Assembly (NCBI RefSeq): GCF_014385005.1
Contig: NZ_JACRSZ010000001.1
Coordinates: 62,001 to 126,000, forward strand
Length of the DNA: 64,000 nucleotides
Direction of reading: 5' to 3'
Origin: Jingyaoa shaoxingensis
Lineage (GTDB): Bacteria > Bacillota > Clostridia > Lachnospirales > Lachnospiraceae
How positions within the stretch are numbered: the stretch's first letter is position 1; each line of letters starts with the position of its first letter. The notes below the pieces were generated by a model, which was not told the DNA's origin, ran no database searches, and worked only from the letters and a program-made list of their open reading frames with translations. Shown here piece by piece: positions 43,120 to 52,710 of the stretch. Both the position numbers and the translations under genes were made by a program.

Positions 43120-44376
43120 TTACTCATGTCTCCCCATAACAAGATCCAGAATTCTCTCTGTGGCGTGTCCATCGCAGGAACGCATAAATTTGTATTTGAA
43201 ATTGATCACCTGCTGACGGTCAAATCTGGTATCCAAATGCTGTATGTAATCCAGCATTTCCTCATTCTCCGTGCAGATCGGACCAGGTGTCATCTCATCA
43301 TAATTATAATAGAATCCTCTCCAGTCATCATACTCCGCCTTGTCATAAGCAAAGAAAATCATTGGCCGTTCAAACAGCGAATACTCAAATACCAGAGATG
43401 AATAATCAGAAATACAAATGTCAGACACACATAACAGATCATCAATTGCCATACTGTCTGTCACATCCATGGCAAACTCTCTGCAGTCTTCCGGTACTTC
43501 CGGACGCACTCGTACCAGTGGATGCTGCTTGATCAGCAGAACATATTCCTCCCCCAGTGCTTCTTTAAACATGCGGATATCCAGTTTGTCCGGTGCCTGT
43601 CCGTGTGCCACCCTTCCCCTGAAGGTCGGTGCATAAAGGATCACTTTCTTTCCCTGACTCTGTGGCATCTGTCTGTGCAGTTTTTCAAATGCATTTGCAA
43701 TAAACTTTTCATCAAAAAATACATCTGTCCGGCTGATTCCAGTCGCTTTCAGGATTTCAGGGCGGTCAGAAAGATTCATGGCTTCTTCATAGGCCCATGC
43801 CACTTCCGGACTGCTTAAGGTTACATAGGTATAGTTTTTGTAAAACGGATATTTGAGCTGCTGCTCTCTGTTCAGTCCGAAAATCAGATCTGCAGTACTG
43901 AAACCAAACTTCTTAAATGCGCCGCATCCGTGCCATGTCTGTGTCACAATGGTCTCCGGACGCATTGGCACACAGCTTAATACATTGGATGCCTCATCTG
44001 CAAAAATGTATTTTGCAGTGGCAATATCCTTTACAAATTCCACGCAGTTCCTGTCATACTGTTTCCTGCTGACAAAGGTCAGTCTCAGAAAATGTGTATG
44101 GACATCAAAGGTATTCATTGCTGTCACTGCCTTGTACAAAGTCTGAAAGCTGTTCGTCAGCTCTGCCAGTCTCACCTCAAAAAACACTATTTTTTTCTCA
44201 TCCACCGGCTTTCTGGCATACTTTCTGTATATTCCCGGCAATTTAATCTTCAGCATATAATAGCGGTGCCACTTTCCTGCCAGTGAACGCATTTGCTTCA
44301 GAGGTGGTTTCTTTTTTGCGAATCTCCATGCTCGAATCAGAGGCGTTTTTCTTATAAAATCTTTCAAAGTTCCCAT
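43120..44376 (-). CDS. CDP-polyol phosphotransferase (TagF/TarL-like)
   Basis: 418 residues. TQTWHGCGAFKKFG, GISRTDVFFDEKFI, ILYAPTFRGR and ISDYSSLVFEYSLFERPMIFF are the family landmarks (Gly-transferase His and nucleotide site). These enzymes add glycerol-phosphate or ribitol-phosphate from the CDP form. With tarI/tarJ directly upstream in the operon, ribitol-phosphate is the likely unit. It is a close paralogue of the gene at 46152. Membrane-associated by a basic N-terminus. Confidence 0.9.
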   Translation of the reverse strand: MGTLKDFIRKTPLIRAWRFAKKKPPLKQMRSLAGKWHRYYMLKIKLPGIYRKYARKPVDEKKIVFFEVRLAELTNSFQTLYKAVTAMNTFDVHTHFLRLTFVSRKQYDRNCVEFVKDIATAKYIFADEASNVLSCVPMRPETIVTQTWHGCGAFKKFGFSTADLIFGLNREQQLKYPFYKNYTYVTLSSPEVAWAYEEAMNLSDRPEILKATGISRTDVFFDEKFIANAFEKLHRQMPQSQGKKVILYAPTFRGRVAHGQAPDKLDIRMFKEALGEEYVLLIKQHPLVRVRPEVPEDCREFAMDVTDSMAIDDLLCVSDICISDYSSLVFEYSLFERPMIFFAYDKAEYDDWRGFYYNYDEMTPGPICTENEEMLDYIQHLDTRFDRQQVINFKYKFMRSCDGHATERILDLVMGRHE

Positions 44377-44404
44377 TCTAATTTCTCCTTACTCTCTGAT
44401 CTGT

Positions 44405-45430
44405 CTATCCATTCCAGATCATAACGGTCTTGCCGATCAGCTTATGAATGTCTGTCTCAAAAGCCTGCGTCATATCTTTGATGGAACGCACTTCGAACGT
44501 AGTTCCAACGATATTTTCCAGGTATTCCGGTACATCCGGGTTCTGTCTGTATAGTTCCATCAGACCTTCAAAATCTGCCCTGCCGCTTCTGCTGCTTCCA
44601 AAAATATGGAGTCCTTTTTCCAATACCATTCTTGTATTGATCGGTGCCAGATCCTCAGTCACTCCGAGAATGCTGATGGTTCCTTCAGGCTGAATATAAT
44701 CAATGATCTGATTAATGGCTGCCGGTGAACCATTGCCTCCCACACACTCAAATGCATGATCGATCTGCATGTCTTGTGGAATTTCAGAAATCAGGTACGT
44801 CTCATCTGCAAAAGAAAAATCACTGAGCTTATTGGCATTCACTCCGAAAATGCAAACTTTTGTCTCAGGAAGCATTTTCTTCAGAAGAAGGGACGTAATA
44901 TATCCAAGATTACCATCTCCCCACACCCCGATAGTACGACGTCTCTCATGGGAAAATCTCTGAAATCTGCTGATCGCGTGATAACTTACCGATACAATCT
45001 CTGTAAACGCCGCTACAATCTTGTCAATGCCTTCCGGCAGTCTTACCAGACGATCCGGCAGGAGTGCTACATATTCCTGCATAAATCCATCCTTACTGCT
45101 GCCACAAAACTTCGTACTGCGAAGATAATTTTCTGCAATAATCTCATCTTTTTCCATCGGATGATTCGGTATCATAACAACCTCTTCTCCGATCTGATAA
45201 TTTCTTGTCGGGTCATATACCACTTTTCCAATGCCTTCGTGAATTAATGCCATGGGAAGCTTGGACCGCAGTACTGCCTCAGGACGGTTTCCCTGATAAT
45301 ATCTCTGATCTGCATGACAGATGGACAAATGTGTCGGACGTACCAGCACATGTTCCTGATCCAGAGGAATATCCTTGAATACAGCTTCAAACTGCCGTGG
45401 CGCTTTCAACTGGTAAACGGTATTCAGCAT
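44405..45430 (-). CDS. tarJ: Ribulose-5-phosphate reductase (TarJ)
   Basis: 341 residues of the zinc alcohol dehydrogenase family. Zinc ligands Cys38 (LSICHAD) and His64/Glu65 (LIHEGIG) and the nucleotide fold GVWGDGNLGYITSLLL are seen. TarJ reduces ribulose-5-phosphate to ribitol-5-phosphate with NADPH and hands it to TarI. Overlaps the end of tarI by 7 bases, the standard tarI-tarJ arrangement. Confidence 0.93.
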   Translation of the reverse strand: MLNTVYQLKAPRQFEAVFKDIPLDQEHVLVRPTHLSICHADQRYYQGNRPEAVLRSKLPMALIHEGIGKVVYDPTRNYQIGEEVVMIPNHPMEKDEIIAENYLRSTKFCGSSKDGFMQEYVALLPDRLVRLPEGIDKIVAAFTEIVSVSYHAISRFQRFSHERRRTIGVWGDGNLGYITSLLLKKMLPETKVCIFGVNANKLSDFSFADETYLISEIPQDMQIDHAFECVGGNGSPAAINQIIDYIQPEGTISILGVTEDLAPINTRMVLEKGLHIFGSSRSGRADFEGLMELYRQNPDVPEYLENIVGTTFEVRSIKDMTQAFETDIHKLIGKTVMIWNG

Positions 45431-46149
45431 GATTTTTCCCCTCCCAGAATTGCTTCTGCCACACGCAGATCATGAGGATAAGTAATCTTGATATTGGATA
45501 CCTCCCCCTGTACCAGATGAACCTTTTCTCCCTTTAACACCAGGATCTTGCAGGCATCCGTCAGAATCTTCTTTTCCTCTGGAGTCAGTGCCTCAAAGAC
45601 ACTTCTTAGCTTACACGCTTTAAAGCTTTGCGGCGTCTGTCCCTGATACATGCAGGAACGATCTGGAATGTTGCTGATCACCTCATGATCTGTACTTTCT
45701 ACAATAGTGTCCGTTGCCGGAATCACGGTATCGCAGGCTCCGGTCTCTTTTGCGTAACGTATATTCTCTTCCAGAATCCGGTGTGTCACAAATGGCCGGA
45801 CAGAATCATGCGTTACTATCACAGTCTCTTCATCCAGACCGTACTGTTTTTCAATGTGGCTGATCGCATTCATAATGGTGTCATTTCTGGTGGCACCACC
45901 TTCAATTACGTCAATTTTATCTTTTTCACTGATATATTTGCGGATTACATCTTTGGTATAATTCAGCCATGCCTTTGGTGAAAGCACAATGATCCGTTCA
46001 AACTGCGGCTGTACCACAAACTTCTCAATTGTATGAATAATAATTGGTTTTTTTCCGACTTCCATGAACTGCTTTGGCTTTTCCACATTTCCCATACGGC
46101 TGCCAATGCCGCCTGCCAGAACTACACCATATACATTTGTCTTTTCCAT
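45424..46149 (-). CDS. tarI: Ribitol-5-phosphate cytidylyltransferase (TarI)
   Basis: 241 residues of the IspD-like nucleotidyltransferase fold. LAGGIGSRMGNVEKPKQF (11-28) binds CTP; HDSVRPFVT and QGQTPQSFK are typical. It makes CDP-ribitol from CTP and ribitol-5-phosphate. An IspD role is possible by homology, but coupling to tarJ and three CDP-polyol transferases argues for TarI. Confidence 0.93.
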   Translation of the reverse strand: MEKTNVYGVVLAGGIGSRMGNVEKPKQFMEVGKKPIIIHTIEKFVVQPQFERIIVLSPKAWLNYTKDVIRKYISEKDKIDVIEGGATRNDTIMNAISHIEKQYGLDEETVIVTHDSVRPFVTHRILEENIRYAKETGACDTVIPATDTIVESTDHEVISNIPDRSCMYQGQTPQSFKACKLRSVFEALTPEEKKILTDACKILVLKGEKVHLVQGEVSNIKITYPHDLRVAEAILGGEKSC

Positions 46150-46151
46150 CT

Positions 46152-47324
46152 CTAATGCCTCCGTTCTGTTACCAGCTCAATCAGCCGGTCTGTTGCGTGC
46201 CCATCACAGGCACTCATAAATTTATTGCGAAATGCCCGGATCCTCTCTGGGTCAAATTCTTTTTCTGTCTCTCTGATATACTGTATCACTTCTCCTGTTG
46301 TACGCACCACAGGCCCCGGTGTCAGTTCTTCATAATCATAATAAAATCCCCGCCAGTCCCCATATTCTTCCAGATCATATGCAAAAAATACCAATGGACG
46401 CTCAAAAAGTGAATATTCAAAGATCAGCGAAGAATAATCGGAAATGCACAGATCACAGGTACATAACAGTTCCTCAATCTCCATAGACTCCGTCACATCC
46501 ATCGCAAACTTCCTTGCTCCATCTGGGATCTCAGGTCTCTTGCGGATAACCGGATGGTGCTTAATGAGAAGCAAATACTGATCTCCCAGTTCTTCTGCCA
46601 TCTCCTCCAGATCCAGTGCATCCGGTGCCACTGCCTCACTGACATTGCCACGGAATGTGGGTGCATACAGAAGGACTCTTTTTCCTTCTGCTTCAGGGAT
46701 CATATCCAGGAGCTTTTGTCTGGCCTTTTTCAGGAATTCCTCCTGAAAAAATACATCTGTTCTGCTGATTCCAATCGGCTGTATCTGTCCGGACCCCGGC
46801 TTCAGGCTCATAGCCTCTTCATATGCCCATGCCACTTCCGGACTGGATACCGTCACATAGTCCAGATTCTTATAATAGGGATACTTCTCATAGTCCCGTC
46901 TGCTTCCTCCGAAAATCAGTTCTGCCGTACTCATTCCAAACTTCTTAAAGGCACCGCATCCATGCCATAGCTGAGTAATCACAGTCTCCCATCTCGGATG
47001 AATACAGCTCACTACTCTGCTGGCATCACACAGGAACACATATTCCGCATCTGCCATATCTTCCAGACACTTCATTGCCAGACGGATAAAAGTCCCTTTA
47101 TCCACAAAGGACTCTCGAAGACAGTGAATATGAAGTTCCCATCCTCCTTCTGCCTCCAGCCTGTCATACAATACCTGCAGACTGTCTGACAATGTAGGAA
47201 GCTGCGATTCCAGAAAAATAGCTTTCTTTTCTTTTAATGGCTTCTTGCTGTTTCTCTTATACTGCCACGGAAACAGTACTTTTAATGTCATATACCGATA
47301 GGCTTCTCGAATCAAACTACTCAT
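46152..47324 (-). CDS. CDP-polyol phosphotransferase (TagF/TarL-like)
   Basis: 390 residues. TQLWHGCGAFKKFG, GISRTDVFFQEEFL, LLYAPTFRGN and ISDYSSLIFEYSLFERPLVFF match the gene at 43120 almost block by block, so the two arose by duplication and now flank tarI-tarJ. One may be a primase and the other a polymerase (inference). Starts 4 bases inside the preceding transferase gene (ATGA overlap). Confidence 0.9.
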   Translation of the reverse strand: MSSLIREAYRYMTLKVLFPWQYKRNSKKPLKEKKAIFLESQLPTLSDSLQVLYDRLEAEGGWELHIHCLRESFVDKGTFIRLAMKCLEDMADAEYVFLCDASRVVSCIHPRWETVITQLWHGCGAFKKFGMSTAELIFGGSRRDYEKYPYYKNLDYVTVSSPEVAWAYEEAMSLKPGSGQIQPIGISRTDVFFQEEFLKKARQKLLDMIPEAEGKRVLLYAPTFRGNVSEAVAPDALDLEEMAEELGDQYLLLIKHHPVIRKRPEIPDGARKFAMDVTESMEIEELLCTCDLCISDYSSLIFEYSLFERPLVFFAYDLEEYGDWRGFYYDYEELTPGPVVRTTGEVIQYIRETEKEFDPERIRAFRNKFMSACDGHATDRLIELVTERRH

Positions 47325-48481
47325 TCTTCACACACCCCGGCAATCTTTTCCCTAATGTATTCACAGGCTTCTCCCGTCTCCATACATCCCATCATTCGGT
47401 GATGTTCTTCAATTCTCCTACGGTTATTCTCAGGATCATAATTCTCTATCAGATGCCACAGTTCTTCCTGTGATTTTGCCATTCTGAATGGCCACTGATG
47501 AATATCCACATAAAAACCGGTCTTTTCCAGATATTCATCCAGATCCGGTGTATACAGGAAACAAGGCCTGTACAGGAAGGAATAATCCCAGATATTCGAA
47601 GAATAATCCGTAATCATCATGTCTGCTGCTGCCAGAAGTTCCTGCATATCCGGATATGCAGAAGCATTTTTTATCTTCTGTCCTGTTACATGAAGCTTCA
47701 TGCCTTCTTCCTGATAGCGGTGCGCCCGGTATAAAAATACCCACTTTTCTCCCCTCTGTTCCAACATGCGAATCAGCCAGTCTGCATCCAGTACCACATC
47801 CGTACTGCTGTAACGGTAAGTCGGTGCATATAATACAATCTTCGTTTCTTCATCCAGATCGTAAAACTTACGCACTGCCTCCACTGCCGCCGTCAGTTCA
47901 CCCTTTACCAGAAAATCATTCCTTGGCATGCCGACTTCCATCACTTCTCCATCATAACAGAAAGAACCACGAATCAGTTCCTTCGTGGCAACTTTACATG
48001 TGGATATGAATAAATCTATATTGTCTGCACAAAACTTTGCACGGTGACGGGTAGCCCAGTTTGCTCCAGGCTTACTGTTCTCTATCTTCTTATATGCGCC
48101 GCCTCCATGCCAGGTATTGATAAAATACTGCTCTTTACGGAATGGGAACCACGGTGCATAAGATCCATTAGATACAATTACTTTTGCGGTCAGCAGCCAT
48201 CCAAAAGAATCCCAGGTAAAATGCTTAACAAAACGTATCCCCTTTTTTTCAAGGAAACGGTACTTCTCCGGATCACTGACTGCCCAGATGATCTCATATT
48301 TCCCCGGATCATTCTTCATCAGATACTCGCAGAGATACATGGGATTTCCTGAATACTCCCAGGAAGTTCCTCCTGTCAGACCTGTGAATACAATACGGTT
48401 CTTCTTTATCTTTTTTAAATGAAACGGGAACAGCACAATTCTCATCAGTTCTGAAAATAATGCCTTTCCATAAGTCTTCAT
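47321..48481 (-). CDS. CDP-glycerol/ribitol phosphotransferase family protein
   Basis: 386 residues from ATG 48481, chosen for the AGGAGGGCAG upstream; a longer frame to 48550 runs into the previous gene. VFTGLTGGTSWEYSGNPMYL, INTWHGGGAYKKIE, LYAPTYRYSS and MITDYSSNIWDYSFLYRPCFLY are the TagF-type motifs. More divergent than the other two copies, nearer to TagB/TagF-like primases, so it may start the phosphopolyol chain on the lipid-linked sugar. Confidence 0.87.
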   Translation of the reverse strand: MKTYGKALFSELMRIVLFPFHLKKIKKNRIVFTGLTGGTSWEYSGNPMYLCEYLMKNDPGKYEIIWAVSDPEKYRFLEKKGIRFVKHFTWDSFGWLLTAKVIVSNGSYAPWFPFRKEQYFINTWHGGGAYKKIENSKPGANWATRHRAKFCADNIDLFISTCKVATKELIRGSFCYDGEVMEVGMPRNDFLVKGELTAAVEAVRKFYDLDEETKIVLYAPTYRYSSTDVVLDADWLIRMLEQRGEKWVFLYRAHRYQEEGMKLHVTGQKIKNASAYPDMQELLAAADMMITDYSSNIWDYSFLYRPCFLYTPDLDEYLEKTGFYVDIHQWPFRMAKSQEELWHLIENYDPENNRRRIEEHHRMMGCMETGEACEYIREKIAGVCEE

Positions 48482-48492
48482 GAACTGCCCTC

Positions 48493-49245
48493 CTAACGAG
48501 CTCTCAAATACTTCCAGACCCCATGGACTGCATAACTGCAAAAATACCATGTGGATCTTAATAATCCAAATCCACTGTAACGGTACACTCTGTACGTCAT
48601 CTTTGCTGATTTCAGCTTATTACCAGACTTCCCGCTGGAACTTAACCTATATTTTAGCAGAGGTTCATTCACTCCGCAAGCCCTTTGGTATTTTCCAAGG
48701 ATCTGCAGCCACAGGATGTAATCTTCGTGACTGTCCTCATGTTCCATCCGGTATTGCTTTATCACTTCACTTTTCACCACAACCGATGAACAGTTAATAC
48801 TGTTATGATGCAGAAGCTGTCGATAGGTAATGGTCTCGCTGACCGGAATGACTCTTCCTGTCAGATTCCCTTCCGGTGTCATCAGTTCTCTTGCAGTACA
48901 GGAAAGTACTGCATTCTCTTCTTCCATTCTGTGTATCTGTTTCACCAGTTTTTCTTCTGCCCACCAGTCATCTGCATCCAGAAATGCCACATATTTTCCT
49001 CTTGCCATGGCAATTCCTTTATTTCTGCTCTCTGCGGCTCCAAGATTCTTTTCGTTTTTTACATAAAGAATCACAGGGTTGTCCGTATAGGATTCCATGA
49101 CCTGATCCAGTTCATCCGGTGAGCAGTCATTGATCACGATCAGTTCCAGTTCCACCTTCTGTTTTAATACTGAATCAATTGCCCTGGTTATCGTCCCGGC
49201 ACATCCGTATGCCGGCATAATAACCGATACCATTGGGTCTGTCAT
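48493..49245 (-). CDS. GT2 glycosyltransferase
   Basis: 250 residues from ATG 49245 behind GGAGGGA; a start 57 bases farther is less likely. VSVIMPAYGCAGTITRAIDS, VINDCSPDELD and YVAFLDADDWW with the DxD motif, then ILWLQILGKY. Similar to teichuronic or capsule side-chain transferases (TuaG-like). Sits between the first priming transferase and the phosphopolyol transferases, so it may build the linkage unit. Confidence 0.88.
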   Translation of the reverse strand: MTDPMVSVIMPAYGCAGTITRAIDSVLKQKVELELIVINDCSPDELDQVMESYTDNPVILYVKNEKNLGAAESRNKGIAMARGKYVAFLDADDWWAEEKLVKQIHRMEEENAVLSCTARELMTPEGNLTGRVIPVSETITYRQLLHHNSINCSSVVVKSEVIKQYRMEHEDSHEDYILWLQILGKYQRACGVNEPLLKYRLSSSGKSGNKLKSAKMTYRVYRYSGFGLLRSTWYFCSYAVHGVWKYLRAR

Positions 49246-49309
49246 AAAAAATCCCTCCGTCACCCTGTGACTTTTCTGATCACTGCCTTTCCTGTTATTC
49301 ACGTTCCGG

Positions 49310-50713
49310 TCAGTCCTCTGTCTTTTCTTCTTTTTCCTTATTCTCTTCCGTCGTTGCTGCAGTTACCTGCCAGCTTTCCACTCCTTCTGTATTCTCCTTC
49401 TGAAACAGAATCTTAAAAGTCAGCATCAGCAGCTTGATATCCAGTACAAAACTGTACGTTTCAATATAAGTCAGATCCAGCTTTAACTTATCATATGGCG
49501 TGGTATTGTATTTGCCATATACCTGTGCATAACCGGTCAGTCCTGCTTTTACTTTGAGACGGTAATTGAATTCCGGGATCTCTTCCAGATACTGTCTGGC
49601 AATCTCCGGCCGTTCCGGTCTCGGTCCCACCAGAGACATATCTCCCTTTAGAATATTAAAAATCTGTGGAAGTTCATCAAAGTGTATCTGACGCAGCACT
49701 CTTCCCACCGGAGTAATCCGGTCGTCGTCCTTCATGGCAAGACGTGCTCCTTTCTTTTCCGACTGCACTTTCATGCTTCGAAACTTCAGTATCTTGAAAA
49801 TTTTTCCATCCTGTGTCAGTCTCTCCTGCTTATAAAACACCGGGCCGCCATCATACATCTTAATCAGAATCGCAATTACCAGCATAAACGGTGATGCAAT
49901 CACCAGTCCCAGCAAAGAAAATACGATGTCCATGGCACGCTTGACAAATGCCTGTTCTGCCGTAAGTCCTCTGTTTCTGGAAAGCATCAGCGTTGTATCA
50001 AACAGATGAATATCATCTGCATTTCTCAGAAGAATATCTGAGATCTTCGGAATACTATAACACCGGATATTTTTTTCGAAACAATACTTCAGGAACAGGT
50101 TTCTTTCATGCGACGGGATATCCCCCAGAATAATCGCCGGATATTCATCAATCTTAGCCTTAATCTTCTTTTCTCCACAGGAGAGATGTATCATTTCCCG
50201 GATATTATACTTGTCTTCCCTGGTGGAGATCTTATGAATCAGGTCTTTTGGGTTATGCTCCCCATAGATTAGCAGCATATCCCTTGGCGGATAGATCTTC
50301 ACATATATCATCCGCATCAGAATTACCCACAGAATCATAATCACCAGGTCAATTCCTGTCATATACACCAATGGTAAAATATGTGTGGAAAACTTCCATC
50401 GTCCAATCAGACTCAGCTGCAGATATGTGATCATATTTACACAGATCACCGACAGGATCTGAGAATACAGCACCTCAAAAACTCTCAGATATCCTACCTT
50501 GAATCCACCATAAATCCGATAAAACAGAAAAATCATCAATGCATACTGGCCAATTACCACAAAGTTTCCTTTTCTCCAGAATGTCTTTCCGATAATTGCC
50601 TCATCTGCGTAGTGATTGTACCATATATAAGCAAAAATCGCCGTCTCCAGTGCTACGAGCAATGTCGAAGCCAGAAACATTATCAGGCGCTTATACTGTT
50701 CTCTCTTTTTCAT
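49310..50713 (-). CDS. Polyprenyl-phosphate sugar transferase (priming enzyme)
   Basis: 467 residues from ATG 50713 with AGGTAGGAAGC upstream; a TTG 57 bases farther has no ribosome site. Four or five N-terminal helices, a middle nucleotide-binding-like domain, and a C-terminal catalytic domain: KRAMDIVFSLLGLVIASPFM, FKILKFRSM, HFDELPQIFNILKGDMSLVGPRPERP. Starts polymer synthesis on undecaprenyl phosphate. It differs clearly from the second copy at 25477, so two different priming sugars or two polymers may be made. Confidence 0.92.
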   Translation of the reverse strand: MKKREQYKRLIMFLASTLLVALETAIFAYIWYNHYADEAIIGKTFWRKGNFVVIGQYALMIFLFYRIYGGFKVGYLRVFEVLYSQILSVICVNMITYLQLSLIGRWKFSTHILPLVYMTGIDLVIMILWVILMRMIYVKIYPPRDMLLIYGEHNPKDLIHKISTREDKYNIREMIHLSCGEKKIKAKIDEYPAIILGDIPSHERNLFLKYCFEKNIRCYSIPKISDILLRNADDIHLFDTTLMLSRNRGLTAEQAFVKRAMDIVFSLLGLVIASPFMLVIAILIKMYDGGPVFYKQERLTQDGKIFKILKFRSMKVQSEKKGARLAMKDDDRITPVGRVLRQIHFDELPQIFNILKGDMSLVGPRPERPEIARQYLEEIPEFNYRLKVKAGLTGYAQVYGKYNTTPYDKLKLDLTYIETYSFVLDIKLLMLTFKILFQKENTEGVESWQVTAATTEENKEKEEKTED

Positions 50714-50810
50714 GCTTCCTACCTTCTGTAAAAGTTTTCGTATCTGTTCTGAACAGTTACCGTTTTTCAAAACATTCTACAACATTTTCTGACAAAATAC
50801 AACCTCCGCT

Positions 50811-51608
50811 TTATTCCACCCAGTCCATATCCTTAAAAATAATATAACTTCCCACTCTGCCGATCACCTCAAAGTGATATGTCTGCATGTTCTCCACACG
50901 GCTCGCCCCGTCCGGAAGCACAATATAATTGCAGTTTATTCTGCGGCATTTTGCAATCAGCGTTTCGTAATCCAACACCTCATTCTTCAGCGCTTTTACG
51001 ATATAATTACCGCCTTTTCCAGGCATCCAGTAATCCCCTTTTCTACCATATACCTGATGAATGCCTGCATCATAAACACGAATATAAGGTACCATATCTT
51101 CCGGTGCTGCCAGAAGTACCCATTCATCCTCGCTTCCCCTGTTCGCATTGATAATATTACAGATTGCTACCGGAGATTCTGGTATTTTTTCCCAGTTCGT
51201 CCGCTTCTCATACGGACACCCATCCAGATAGATAAATTGTCCCAGCATTACCAGAACCGTAAAAAATCCGGCAATGGATACTGCTCTCTGCCACTTTTTC
51301 TTCATCCGGCACCAGATCTTAACCGCAGCATAAGCAATGATAATCGGCAGTGGCATCATCCAGAGCATTCTCCAGTAGACCAGCTCTCCCACTGCTCTTG
51401 TAATTACCCAGGAAGTCACCGGACAAAAATAAACGAGTGTAAAAATCAGGCTGTAACCGATAAACAGTCTCCGGTGATATTTTTCCTTCTTACTTATAAG
51501 AATGTAGATAAGTGCAAGGAACATCAGTATAAAATGAAGTCCTTCGTCATTAAAATCTCTCAGCCAGCTTACTGACATGTTTAATTGATTCATCATCAGA
51601 TCTGTCAT
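50811..51608 (-). CDS. Membrane protein of unknown function
   Basis: 265 residues. Four predicted helices in the first 135 residues (LHFILMFLALIYILIS, GYSLIFTLVYF, MPLPIIIAYAAV, VSIAGFFTVLVMLG), then a soluble C-terminal domain of about 130 residues with ends such as NYIVLPDGASRVENM. No family recognised; the layout resembles the C-terminal part of GT-C type proteins. Start behind AAAGGAAAAGC, 22 bases after the preceding gene, which may be its functional partner or the other half of a split protein. Confidence 0.75.
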   Translation of the reverse strand: MTDLMMNQLNMSVSWLRDFNDEGLHFILMFLALIYILISKKEKYHRRLFIGYSLIFTLVYFCPVTSWVITRAVGELVYWRMLWMMPLPIIIAYAAVKIWCRMKKKWQRAVSIAGFFTVLVMLGQFIYLDGCPYEKRTNWEKIPESPVAICNIINANRGSEDEWVLLAAPEDMVPYIRVYDAGIHQVYGRKGDYWMPGKGGNYIVKALKNEVLDYETLIAKCRRINCNYIVLPDGASRVENMQTYHFEVIGRVGSYIIFKDMDWVE

Positions 51609-51630
51609 TGCTTTTCCTTTGTCTTTTCCT

Positions 51631-52710
51631 CTACCATAATTTTAATGCCTTCAGTGCTACATACAGAATACCATACAGGATTCCCGGTACGCACCCTGCC
51701 GCCATCTTTGCCACATATCTTCCGTTTTTCTGAAACACACCAAAAAGCAGGGCAAAGATTCCCATCATAACCATCGGCAAAACAATTCCCATGGAGGAAA
51801 CCAGGCAGCATGCAAACGCCGCCATCACCAGTATTACCGTGTTTCCCTTTTCCCATGGCTTCTGTGCCATACGGTAGCAATGATAAAACAGGAACGGAAT
51901 CAGAACCGCCGCCAGCGTTGCCTTTCCCTGCCAGATACGTACCAGCAGTACAGATCCCTGATTTCTCATACAATAATAGGAAGTGACATGTACCATGGAA
52001 AGGAACACCAGAAACAGCCCGATCATTTTCTCCCGGCTTTCTTTTTTCTCTCCTGCCATACTTTTTTCTGAAAAAAGCAGTCTGCCCATAGATATATATA
52101 CAAAATATGCCACGATCACCATCACCGGCGCCATAATTGTATGATCCAGTGTGGATGGGTGCACACCCAGACACTGACTGAAAAATGCCTGCAGCATTGA
52201 AAATGGTGACAGGCAGTACCTCAGATTAAATCCGGTTACTGCTCTTCCCGTATACGGCGAAAAACGATACATCGTGTCCGTCTCAATTGCCGTAGTTGCC
52301 ACGGCCACATAATAAGCATCATCCAGATTCGTTACCATATACTGTACATAATAATATGCCTGCACCAGTACGGCTGCCACCGCTGCATATACAGTCCAGG
52401 CATGATGCGTCAGATTCCGAAATAACTCCCATATCATTCCGACAAACCATTTTCCGCCCTTCAGGAATCCCAGTATTGAAGTTATCATATATATTGCTGC
52501 CAAAATCCTGCAGAAAGTTGAAAAATGTATTTCCAGAAATATCATAGGAATGGCTATGATCTGACAGATGGCAAACATCAGCAAATATCCGGTTATGATG
52601 CATTCTGCCAGCCTGTCATCATGTCTCTTCCAGAATGAAAGCACCAGTGTTCCGGCAAGGCTGGGTACCACGCCAAACCAAAGTATAATTCCAATTATCA
52701 TTTTCCACAT
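51631..52710 (-). CDS. DUF6077-type multi-pass membrane protein
   Basis: 359 residues with about nine or ten hydrophobic helices. The segment NLDDAYYVAVATTAIETDTM between helices contains acidic residues where GT-C glycosyltransferases place their catalytic loop, and the overall form resembles the DUF6077 membrane proteins found in Firmicute polysaccharide loci. First gene of the polymer operon. A GT-C-like role is an inference; the C-terminus ends abruptly and the next gene could supply the missing soluble part. Confidence 0.75.
   Translation of the reverse strand: MWKMIIGIILWFGVVPSLAGTLVLSFWKRHDDRLAECIITGYLLMFAICQIIAIPMIFLEIHFSTFCRILAAIYMITSILGFLKGGKWFVGMIWELFRNLTHHAWTVYAAVAAVLVQAYYYVQYMVTNLDDAYYVAVATTAIETDTMYRFSPYTGRAVTGFNLRYCLSPFSMLQAFFSQCLGVHPSTLDHTIMAPVMVIVAYFVYISMGRLLFSEKSMAGEKKESREKMIGLFLVFLSMVHVTSYYCMRNQGSVLLVRIWQGKATLAAVLIPFLFYHCYRMAQKPWEKGNTVILVMAAFACCLVSSMGIVLPMVMMGIFALLFGVFQKNGRYVAKMAAGCVPGILYGILYVALKALKLW

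Noticed and set aside
51605..52174. 189-codon minus-strand frame inside the DUF6077-type gene
   Set aside because: Different frame within a gene of normal membrane-protein pattern; the Gly/Cys-rich peptide has no support.
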